DNA from: Bacteroidota bacterium
GTDB lineage: Bacteria; Bacteroidota; Bacteroidia; Chitinophagales; Chitinophagaceae
Direction of reading: 5' to 3'
Length of the DNA: 15,127 nt
NCBI GenBank assembly: GCA_023429365.1
Contig: JAEYVW010000091.1
Coordinates: 1 to 15,127, forward strand
Part shown: positions 1-6,396 of the stretch, piece after piece
Layout: each line of letters begins with the position of its first letter
Position numbering within the stretch: the stretch's first letter is position 1
Notes under the pieces: generated by a model
Database searches by the model: none
Told to the model about the DNA's origin: nothing
Seen by the model: only the letters and a program-made list of their open reading frames with translations
Translations under genes and position numbers: made by a program

Positions 1-1
1 C

Positions 2-280
2 GCTTATTTCAAACCGGGGTATTCGGACGAAAATCTTCCTGATCCTTTCCAGAAGATCGAATTCTTTATCGACCCAGCTTCTGGCCAGGTTTTCACCCAC
101 CAGGATGTAGAAAGTTATTTCAAAAGAATATCGGTGCACCCGGTGAACGCGTATTTTAAGCCATTGCCCAATAAACTGGTCATACAGCATCTACTCGAAG
201 AATTCGCAAAATGCTTTGACAACGAGAAAGAGCACTACAAGTTTAAAGAACTCATGGAATTGGCCAATGTGCTGGAATAG
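2..280 (+). CDS. SirB1/transglutaminase-like family protein, C-terminal fragment (partial)
   Basis: The frame is open from the left edge and ends at TAG 278-280, leaving 92 residues of a protein that starts outside the window. The tail reads as FFIDPASGQVFTHQDVESYF, then a short linker, then a helical segment (PLPNKLVIQHLLEEFAKCF) ending in LMELANVLE. This resembles the C-terminus of SirB1/transglutaminase-like proteins with TPR-like helices: an 'I(D/N)P...G.VFT..D...Y' strand region followed by 'P..NK.II..LL.NL' helices. The match is from memory of the family, and the catalytic part is not present, so no activity can be assigned. A small perfect hairpin overlaps the stop codon. The next gene starts 124 bp downstream on the same strand. 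Confidence 0.6.
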   Translation, partial: AYFKPGYSDENLPDPFQKIEFFIDPASGQVFTHQDVESYFKRISVHPVNAYFKPLPNKLVIQHLLEEFAKCFDNEKEHYKFKELMELANVLE

Positions 281-296
281 ACCCATGGCAGGGTCT
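279..296 (+). terminator. Short hairpin overlapping the stop codon of the SirB1-like gene
   Basis: AGACCC (279-284) and GGGTCT (291-296) form a perfect 6-bp stem with a 6-nt loop. No T-tract follows directly; the next bases are A/T-rich (GTATGGATAAATAAATTTT). It may be a weak terminator or a 3' stabilising stem. Confidence 0.3.
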
Positions 297-404
297 GTAT
301 GGATAAATAAATTTTCCAGTCTTTCCACAAGGGGCTACCTTCACACGCTAAGAAAAATCCAAATAATAGTCGGTGTTCGACTTTACCCTTTTTTTGAAAT
401 TAGT

Positions 405-1130
405 ATGGCAATTCAGGATGATATTTTCAGACAGCCCAAGCAGGCTGAGGATTTTAAGTTCGGAAATACTGTAGTCCAGGTATTTGATGATATGGTCACC
501 CGTTCGGTGCCGTTTTACCTGGAGATCCAACGGATGATGACGGAGATAGCGGCGGACTTTGCCGTTCCGGGTACCCGGGTATATGATCTGGGCTGTTCCA
601 CCGGTACAACCCTGATCAATATAGATAAAGTGTTGCCACCCGACATTGAGTTCATCGGTATCGACAACAGCGCGGAGATGCTGGATAAATGTCGTGGGAA
701 TTTCGAAGGCAATGGCATTACAAGGAAGTACCAGCTTTTAAGCATGGATTTAAATAATGGCGTCACTATTGAAAATGCGTCGGTGGTGATCATGTGCCTG
801 ACTTTGCAGTTTATACGCCCCCTTTATCGCGAAAAGCTGGTTGAGCAAATATATAGTCAGCTCAATGAAAACGGCTGCCTTATCCTGATTGAAAAAGTAT
901 TGGGTGAGGATTCGCTGTTCAACCGCCAGTTCATCAAGTACTATTATGATTTCAAAAGAAGGAATCAATACAATGACATGGAAATAGCCCAGAAGCGGGA
1001 AGCGCTTGAAAACGTACTCATACCTTATAAGTTGATGGAAAATCGTGAACTGCTTTTCAACAAAGGTTTTCGTTACGTGGAAACTTTTTTCAAGTGGTAC
1101 AACTTCTGCGGTATGATCGCAGTAAAATAA
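405..1130 (+). CDS. cmoA: Carboxy-S-adenosyl-L-methionine synthase (CmoA family)
   Basis: The product has 241 residues (E. coli CmoA about 247). CmoA converts SAM and prephenate to carboxy-SAM (Cx-SAM), which CmoB uses to make cmo5U at tRNA position 34. Visible matches include DDIF (5-8), FDDMVTRSVPFY (27-38), the SAM-binding YDLGCSTGTT (60-69), IGIDNSAEML (84-93), IENASVVIMCLTLQF (122-136), YDFKRRNQY (181-189) and AQKREALENVL (195-205). The Arg of QKR (Arg198) aligns with E. coli Arg199, described as the residue that binds the Cx-SAM carboxylate, so the cofactor chemistry looks intact. The ATG at 405 is chosen because family similarity begins there; an in-frame TTG at 216 would run back through the preceding gene. 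The next gene begins 10 bp after the stop, suggesting an operon. No cmoB is in the window. Confidence 0.9.
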   Translation: MAIQDDIFRQPKQAEDFKFGNTVVQVFDDMVTRSVPFYLEIQRMMTEIAADFAVPGTRVYDLGCSTGTTLINIDKVLPPDIEFIGIDNSAEMLDKCRGNFEGNGITRKYQLLSMDLNNGVTIENASVVIMCLTLQFIRPLYREKLVEQIYSQLNENGCLILIEKVLGEDSLFNRQFIKYYYDFKRRNQYNDMEIAQKREALENVLIPYKLMENRELLFNKGFRYVETFFKWYNFCGMIAVK

Positions 1131-1140
1131 GAAAACTAAA

Positions 1141-1848
1141 ATGGTTAAGCTCGGTAATCTGCTTTTTCACAACCGAAACTGGTTGTTTCCCCTGTTTTAT
1201 CTTGTACTTTTTATTCCATCACCGGAAGTCTTTAATGATCCCGTCACTGCCATGCTGATCGGGTTTGCGGTGACGATCATTGGGCAATTGATCCGTGTTA
1301 TTACGATCGGCCTGGTTTATATTATCCGGGGCGGTAAAAACAGGCGTGTCTATGCAGATACGCTGGTGACTACCGGCATATTTTCCCATTGCCGCAATCC
1401 ACTGTATGTTGGTAATATTCTGATCCTGGTAGGTCTTGGCATTGCGTCCAATTCTTTAATATTTATGGCGATCGCCACACCGTTGTTCCTGTTTTTTTAC
1501 CAGGCAATTGTAAGAGCGGAAGAAAATTTTTTAAGAAACAAGTTCGGGGCTGAATTTGATGCGTATTGCAGTCGTGTCAACAGGTGGATACCCAACCTGA
1601 AGGGTATCTGGAAAACTATTGACAGTATGGAATTCAAATGGACGAGAGTGGTCATACGGGAATATACATCCACTTATATTTGGACAACAGGCGCAGTGCT
1701 TATCATCATGAAACATTTTTACCGGCACGATGATCGTTTCGATTTCCAGGCTAACCTGGTTTTATTCATCGCCATCCTGGTCGTGCTGCTGGCGCTGTAT
1801 TTATTTACCCGCTATCTGAAGAAGTCGAGGAAACTCGTCAGTGATTAA
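1141..1848 (+). CDS. Integral-membrane methyltransferase, ICMT/PEMT-like
   Basis: A 235-residue membrane protein of the isoprenylcysteine carboxyl methyltransferase / phospholipid methyltransferase superfamily. Hydrophobic segments lie at about 13-30, 36-62, 90-120, 176-190 and 205-225. The C-terminal SAM-binding signature is present: GIFSHCRNPLYVGN (79-92, with Arg85-Asn86-Pro87-x-Tyr89), then RAEENFLRNKFG (125-136, Glu127/Glu128) and a following Tyr142. After this core come about 85 further residues with two more membrane segments, longer than the minimal bacterial PEMT-like proteins. The substrate cannot be told from sequence; lipids or prenylated or isoprenoid carboxylates are known for the superfamily. 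Ten bp after cmoA on the same strand, it is probably co-transcribed and translationally close. Confidence 0.8.
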   Translation: MVKLGNLLFHNRNWLFPLFYLVLFIPSPEVFNDPVTAMLIGFAVTIIGQLIRVITIGLVYIIRGGKNRRVYADTLVTTGIFSHCRNPLYVGNILILVGLGIASNSLIFMAIATPLFLFFYQAIVRAEENFLRNKFGAEFDAYCSRVNRWIPNLKGIWKTIDSMEFKWTRVVIREYTSTYIWTTGAVLIIMKHFYRHDDRFDFQANLVLFIAILVVLLALYLFTRYLKKSRKLVSD

Positions 1849-1865
1849 TTGGGTATTTGTACTTA

Positions 1866-1920
1866 GGAATTTGTAATTAGGAATTGGGTTCCCAACTCCT
1901 AATTACAAAATACAAATTCC
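1866..1920. terminator. Composite inverted repeat between convergent genes, probable bidirectional terminator
   Basis: Two overlapping inverted repeats fill the gap between the convergent membrane methyltransferase and oxidoreductase genes. The inner one pairs 1870-1888 with 1891-1909 (18 of 19 bases, mismatch at the A of GGAATTGGG). The outer one pairs GGAATTTGTA (1866-1875) perfectly with TACAAATTCC (1911-1920). They share 1870-1875, so they are alternative or branch-migrating structures. The left arm has a 7-bp phase (ACTTAGG/AATTTGT/AATTAGG/AATTGGG). Confidence 0.6.
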
Positions 1921-1928
1921 TTGTTCTC

Positions 1929-3368
1929 TTAGAGCGTGAGCTTCCACCCATCACGGTACTCTCTTTTCACAAACTGGTTGGCTTCATCAAAGTTTGTGAT
2001 CTTCATATTTTTCGCATCCCAGAGTAATTTCTTACGGCCAAGGTATTTGTCTTCCCAGCCCTTGAGTTTGGGATTAACCATCATAGCGCTGCGAATGGCG
2101 AGGTTACCCATCAGGATGCTTTCCGTAAATGGTCCTGCGTATTCAAAAGGTGAACTGGTCTCCCCTTTTCCGTGTCCGGCGATACAGGCGTTTACCCATT
2201 GCAGGTAGTGTCCTTCAGGAACGCGTTTGATAGTTTTTGCCGGCATTGTTTTTTCCTTCATCAGGGTTGTTGGCAAAAGCCGGGGATTCGCGCCATAGCA
2301 ATCCATCAGCATTTTACCTTTGGTACCTACAAGTAGTACACCTCCATCCCAGTTACCAAAAGCTTCTTCAGGTAATAGCTCATCAGGGCGTTGGGGCAAC
2401 AGTCCACCATCATGCCATGAAACTTTGATATTGCCTTTTTTATCTTTCCTTGGGTAGTTAAGATGTATAATGGATGATGGCGGACAGCTGTCGACATAAT
2501 TTCCTTCAGCCCACATGTCTTTCCAGATATTCGCAACACTGCACTCAGCGGAATCAGGATAATCTATAGGCAGGATCCTGTAGATCGGGTCCATGATATG
2601 GCACGCCATATCACCCAAAGCACCGGTACCAAAGGCCCACCATCCCCGCCAGTTGAAGGGAAGATATGCCGGGTTGAAGTCGATGTATTTTGCTGGTCCG
2701 AGCCAGAGATCCCAGTTTAATTCTTTGGGTATATCAAATTTTCCTGTGGGTGTAGGAATGCCCTGGGGCCATACCGGACGGTTAGTCCAGGCATGTGCTT
2801 CCACAATATCGCCAATCATTCCTGCATCATACATTTCCTTGGCCTGGCGAACACCATCACCGGAACCACCCTGGTTGCCCATTTGTGTGACGACCTTATA
2901 TTTTTTAGCGGCTTCAGCCAGTATACGTGCTTCATAGATATCGTGTGTAAGAGGTTTCTGTGTATACACATGCTTTCCCAACTGCATCGCAGCCAGTGTA
3001 GCTACTGCGTGGGTATGATCAGGTGTGGAAATCGAACAGGCGTCAATATTATTTTTCTCTTTCGCCAGCATTTCCCTGAAGTCTTTATAGTAGGTTGCTT
3101 TGGGGAAATTTGCTCTTGACTTCACCGCCTGCCTGTCGTCCACATCTACCAGCGCCACGATGTTAACATTTGGACTTTTTGCAAAAGAAGTAAGATCGCT
3201 TTCACCCTTTCCTCCCGCGCCTATCCCGGCGATATTCAGTTTATCACTCGGTGCAATAAAACCTCTGCCCAGCACATGCCGGGGAACAATAAAAAAGCCT
3301 GCAGCTGCTACAGATGAATTCCTGATAAATCTGCGGCGTGATTCGGAAATATTTTTTTTCTTTTTCAT
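1929..3368 (-). CDS. Tat-exported Gfo/Idh/MocA family oxidoreductase (paralogue 1)
   Basis: A 479-residue predicted NAD(P)-dependent sugar or inositol-type oxidoreductase. The N-terminus is a twin-arginine signal (SRRRF at 10-14, then AAAGFFIV), pointing to folded export to the periplasm. The Rossmann site is GIGAGGKG (48-55). The usual EKP motif reads QKP (137-139). The C-terminal half has NWDLWLGP and the motif GDMACHIMD (252-260), whose Asp/His match the catalytic region of the secreted Bacteroidota/Planctomycete subfamily. ATG at 3368 is preferred over the TTG two codons upstream. It lies 69 bp after a close paralogue on the same strand, so the two probably form an operon and arose by tandem duplication. 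The substrate is unknown; no glycosidase, SusC/SusD or sugar isomerase gene is adjacent to suggest one. Confidence 0.88.
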   Translation of the reverse strand: MKKKKNISESRRRFIRNSSVAAAGFFIVPRHVLGRGFIAPSDKLNIAGIGAGGKGESDLTSFAKSPNVNIVALVDVDDRQAVKSRANFPKATYYKDFREMLAKEKNNIDACSISTPDHTHAVATLAAMQLGKHVYTQKPLTHDIYEARILAEAAKKYKVVTQMGNQGGSGDGVRQAKEMYDAGMIGDIVEAHAWTNRPVWPQGIPTPTGKFDIPKELNWDLWLGPAKYIDFNPAYLPFNWRGWWAFGTGALGDMACHIMDPIYRILPIDYPDSAECSVANIWKDMWAEGNYVDSCPPSSIIHLNYPRKDKKGNIKVSWHDGGLLPQRPDELLPEEAFGNWDGGVLLVGTKGKMLMDCYGANPRLLPTTLMKEKTMPAKTIKRVPEGHYLQWVNACIAGHGKGETSSPFEYAGPFTESILMGNLAIRSAMMVNPKLKGWEDKYLGRKKLLWDAKNMKITNFDEANQFVKREYRDGWKLTL

Positions 3369-3437
3369 TCGCAATATGATTTACTTCTTGTTGATTTATT
3401 ATGATGTAATTTAATTAAAGCAAATATTTATTTACTA

Positions 3438-4883
3438 TCAGATCTCCAGTTTCCAGTTGCCGGCATATTTCCTTTTCACAAACTGGTTGGCCGGCTCGAA
3501 ATTCGTGATCTTCATATTGGCTCCATCCCAAAGTAGTTTTTTCCTGCCGGGGAATGTATTCTGTCCCTTTGTATCCTTTTCAATATGGTTGTAACTCAAT
3601 ACGGCCAGGTTGCCCATCAGAACTGTTTCGGTGAGCGGGCCCGCTTCCGAAAACGGCGAACTGGTATAAGCTCCATAGCCCTTCTTGCAGGCGTTTGTCC
3701 ATTGTGTCTGGTGACCTTCAGCTCCCCTTTCCACCTTAGCTTTCTTCAAAGCGGGCAGCTTAACATCTTTCATCCTGCTGGTTGGGAGTAAGGTCGGATT
3801 GCGTCCCCACAGTCCGCCCATGATCTTTCCCTTCGTGCCTTCGAAGATCATTCCTCCATCCCATTCTGCCATGTTCTCGTCGGGCAGGAGCTCAGCGGGG
3901 CGTTTTGGTTTGATGCCGCCATCATACCAGATCATTTCTACAGGCGGAAGGTTGCCTCGCTTTGGAAATTGTATATGTGTTTTTGAGGAAGGCGGGTAAC
4001 TGTCGGTATAAAAAGCTTCCTGGAAAAATCCTGTATAAACTGAGGTTACGCTGCATTCTACTGAAACGGGATAGCCCAGCTTTAAGGCGCGATACGGGAC
4101 GTCAATAAAGTGACAGCCCATATCGCCAAGAGATCCGGTGCCAAAATCAACCCAACCTCTCCAGGTCGCTGGCACATAAATCGGGTTAAAATCACGCCGG
4201 GGCGCTGTGCCCAGCCAAAGATCCCAGTCCAGTTCTTTGGGTATATCAAATTTTCCTTCGGGTCTTGGTATGCCCTGTGGCCAGGTGGGTCTGTTGGTCC
4301 AAACGTGGACAGTATGAATGTCGCCGATAAGGCCAGCTTGTACCCATGCTTCGATCATTCGTGTATCATCACCGCTACTACCCTGGTTGCCCATTTGGGT
4401 TACCACTTTATATTTCTTTTCTGCTTCGGTAAGAACCCGGGCTTCGTATATATCGTGGGTGAGCGGCTTTTCAACATATACATGCTTGCCAAGTTGCATA
4501 CAGGGTATAGCCTGTACCGCATGCATATGATCGGGCGTTGTGATCATCACAGCATCGATCCCTTTACCCTCTTTATCCAGCATCTCCCTGAAATCTTTGT
4601 AATAGCTGGCTTTGGGATGTTTTTTGCGACTGTCAGCGGCCATCCTGTCGTCAACATCACAAAGTGCTACGATGTTTTCGGCACCACCATTAAACGCTTG
4701 TTGAATATTATAGGTTGCTTTACCGCCGGCTCCGATAGCCGCGATATTTAACTTATCACTTGGTGCGATAAATCCTTTGCCTCCCATCACATGGCGCGGT
4801 AATACCAGCACCCCTGCTCCGAAAACTGCACTTTGTCTGACAAAATCCCGGCGGGAGAGCTTCTTCTTTTTATTATTATCCAT
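3438..4883 (-). CDS. Tat-exported Gfo/Idh/MocA family oxidoreductase (paralogue 2)
   Basis: A 481-residue paralogue of its downstream neighbour, similar end to end, including the tail KKLLWD..NMKITNFEPANQFVKR. A twin-arginine signal (SRRDF at 10-14, followed by GAGVLVLP) predicts Tat export. The Rossmann site is AIGAGGKA (49-56), slightly degenerate at the last Gly. The canonical EKP is intact (138-140), then GDMGCHFID (253-261) in the C-terminal domain. It is the upstream gene of the pair and so probably carries the promoter; it is divergent from the CsaA-type gene, with about 100 bp between the chosen starts. Secreted members of this family act on sugars or modified sugars with tightly bound NAD(P), but the substrate here cannot be deduced. 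Confidence 0.9.
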   Translation of the reverse strand: MDNNKKKKLSRRDFVRQSAVFGAGVLVLPRHVMGGKGFIAPSDKLNIAAIGAGGKATYNIQQAFNGGAENIVALCDVDDRMAADSRKKHPKASYYKDFREMLDKEGKGIDAVMITTPDHMHAVQAIPCMQLGKHVYVEKPLTHDIYEARVLTEAEKKYKVVTQMGNQGSSGDDTRMIEAWVQAGLIGDIHTVHVWTNRPTWPQGIPRPEGKFDIPKELDWDLWLGTAPRRDFNPIYVPATWRGWVDFGTGSLGDMGCHFIDVPYRALKLGYPVSVECSVTSVYTGFFQEAFYTDSYPPSSKTHIQFPKRGNLPPVEMIWYDGGIKPKRPAELLPDENMAEWDGGMIFEGTKGKIMGGLWGRNPTLLPTSRMKDVKLPALKKAKVERGAEGHQTQWTNACKKGYGAYTSSPFSEAGPLTETVLMGNLAVLSYNHIEKDTKGQNTFPGRKKLLWDGANMKITNFEPANQFVKRKYAGNWKLEI

Positions 4884-4891
4884 AAGGCATA

Positions 4892-4919
4892 AAAAATTAG
4901 GCCTTTAAGGTAGTACAAA
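4892..4919 (-). promoter_or_regulatory. Possible Bacteroidota-type promoter for the oxidoreductase pair
   Basis: On the minus strand TTTG (4919-4916) is followed after 16 nt by TAATTTTT (4899-4892), one base off the TAnnTTTG -7 consensus. The oxidoreductase start codon is 8 bp further on. The spacer is slightly short for this class. Confidence 0.3.
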
Positions 4920-4986
4920 AATGCTTATCGTTCAGGGTTTGATTTATTGTTTCGCAGAGATTGGAAAATTTTTTAAATTAACGCCT

Positions 4987-5319
4987 ATGATAACTTGGGA
5001 GGATTTTGAAAAGATCGATATTCGAAGCGGAACCATCATTGAAGTAAGGGATTTTCCAAAAGCACGAAAGCCGGCATACCAGTTAGTCATCGATTTCGGA
5101 AACGAGCTGGGAATAAAAAAATCTTCAGCGCAGATCACTGTTCACTATACTAAAGAAGATCTACTGAACCAGCAGGTCATTGCCATTATCAACTTTCCAC
5201 CGAAACGGATTGCGGATTTTGTGAGTGAATGCCTGGTACTGGGTGTGTATGATGAAAACAAAGATGTAATTTTATTGCAACCCGGTATGCCGGTATCAAA
5301 CGGGCAAAAAATTGGCTGA
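4987..5319 (+). CDS. csaA: CsaA-type tRNA-binding protein
   Basis: A 110-residue single OB-fold protein of the tRNA_bind family, the usual length for CsaA. It begins MITWEDFEKIDIRSGTII, with the (D/E)xRxG strand typical of CsaA and the MetRS C-terminal domain, continues through AYQLVIDFG, and ends with the conserved ECLVLGVYDE and LLQPGMPVSNGQKIG. CsaA proteins are homodimers that bind tRNA and have been proposed as export-related chaperones; the cellular role is not settled. ATG at 4987 is chosen because the family fold starts there. An upstream ATG at 4921 would add 22 mostly hydrophobic residues unlike the family. The 3' end overlaps the next gene by 8 bp, suggesting translational coupling. 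Confidence 0.85.
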   Translation: MITWEDFEKIDIRSGTIIEVRDFPKARKPAYQLVIDFGNELGIKKSSAQITVHYTKEDLLNQQVIAIINFPPKRIADFVSECLVLGVYDENKDVILLQPGMPVSNGQKIG

Positions 5320-5809
5320 AAATTATATTACATACTATCATTCACCTGTAGGTTTGTTGAAGATTTCGGGCACGGCCTATTATATCAGCGAGGTCAGTTT
5401 CCACGATACATCCACTAAAAATGACGGCAGCAGAAAGGATATGCCTCCGCTGATCATCCAGTGTATCGAACAATTAATCCAATATTTCAATGGTGAAAGA
5501 AGGGTGTTTGATCTTCCCCTTAGCCAGGAAGGGAGTGCCTTTCAGCAGGAGACCTGGAATCAGCTGATGACCATCCCATTTGGTAAAACGATCAGTTATA
5601 TCCAGCTGGCTATAAAAACCGGTGATCCTAAAGCGACACGAGCCGTTGCCAATGCAAATGGAAAAAATAATATCGCCATCATTGTGCCCTGCCATCGCGT
5701 GATCGGAACCAACCGCGCATTAATTGGATACAGCGGAGGGCTGTGGAGGAAAAAATGGTTGCTGGAGCATGAGATGAAAGTGGCGTATGGAGTACAAACA
5801 CTTTTTTAG
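5312..5809 (+). CDS. ogt: Methylated-DNA--[protein]-cysteine S-methyltransferase (Ogt/MGMT)
   Basis: A 165-residue O6-alkylguanine-DNA alkyltransferase. It repairs O6-methylguanine by irreversible transfer of the alkyl group to its own cysteine. The C-terminal DNA-binding domain is complete: GSAFQQETWNQLMTIPFGKT, the Arg finger in KATRAV (Arg110), ANGKNN (115-120), the active site IVPCHRVIG (124-132, Cys127), and GYSGGLWRKKWLL. The N-terminal ribonuclease-like domain is short and diverged. The only plausible start is TTG at 5312: the frame is closed by TAA at 5267 and has no ATG before the conserved region. This places the start 8 bp inside csaA and implies coupled translation. No ada-type regulatory domain is present, so it is probably a constitutive repair enzyme. 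Confidence 0.9.
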   Translation: MAENYITYYHSPVGLLKISGTAYYISEVSFHDTSTKNDGSRKDMPPLIIQCIEQLIQYFNGERRVFDLPLSQEGSAFQQETWNQLMTIPFGKTISYIQLAIKTGDPKATRAVANANGKNNIAIIVPCHRVIGTNRALIGYSGGLWRKKWLLEHEMKVAYGVQTLF

Positions 5810-5846
5810 CAAAATCCTCTTGTCATAATTTGTAATGCTCACATGG

Positions 5847-6332
5847 TCAAATTAACTCATCACTTTTAAAAGCGAAGGGTAATAAATGTCCGACAGATTT
5901 TACAATGTAGACGTTGCCTTCCTGGCCAGATAGGATGAGTCGAATGGAATGGTTTGTTCTGGCCTCGTATTCCAGCAGTGCCTGGCGACACATGCCACAA
6001 GGTGAAATGGGATGATCGCTTTTTAATTCTTTTGTACTATAACTAATGGCGAGGGTATCGATGCTAATGTTGGGATATAAAGTTGCTGCGTTGCCTAGCA
6101 AAACCCTTTCTGCACAGATGCCGACTGGATATGAAGCGTTTTCCTGGTTAGTGCCTTTAACTGTTTGTCCATTCGAAAGCCGGGCAGCCGCGCCAACAAA
6201 AAACCGGGAATACGGTGCATAGGCCTGTTGCGTAACTTCTCTAGCCGTAGCCAGTAATTCCGAGTCGGCGGCGATTAATTCCGCCGCGTCCTGGTAGACT
6301 TCGTATTCGAACTGGAATTTTTTTTCCTCCAT
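5847..6332 (-). CDS. cdd: Cytidine deaminase
   Basis: A 161-residue zinc-dependent cytidine deaminase of pyrimidine salvage, converting cytidine or deoxycytidine to uridine or deoxyuridine. Motifs in order: APYSRFFVGAAA (39-50), the substrate-binding NQENASYP (62-69, normally N-x-E-N), the first zinc motif GICAERV (71-77; Cys73 and catalytic Glu75), and PCGMCRQ (111-117; Cys112 and Cys115). The length fits the small homotetrameric type, with an N-terminal extension of about 20 residues. It follows signal peptidase I on the same strand after 64 bp and is convergent with ogt, with only 37 bp between the stops. No clear promoter was seen just upstream, so co-transcription with lepB is possible. 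Confidence 0.93.
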   Translation of the reverse strand: MEEKKFQFEYEVYQDAAELIAADSELLATAREVTQQAYAPYSRFFVGAAARLSNGQTVKGTNQENASYPVGICAERVLLGNAATLYPNISIDTLAISYSTKELKSDHPISPCGMCRQALLEYEARTNHSIRLILSGQEGNVYIVKSVGHLLPFAFKSDELI

Positions 6333-6396
6333 GGATGCGTGGTTATATCAGCAGGACAGGGTGCGGGAACACCGATGTCTTTATTCTAAAGTTAAG

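Noticed and set aside
216..404. Upstream extension of the cmoA reading frame to a TTG at 216
   Set aside because: It overlaps the 3' end of the preceding gene, and the 63 extra residues have no resemblance to CmoA, which aligns from the ATG at 405.
5827..5853. AATTTG/CAAATT inverted repeat between ogt and cdd as a terminator
   Set aside because: The stem is only 6 bp and A/T-rich with a 15-nt loop and no T-tract; too weak to call.
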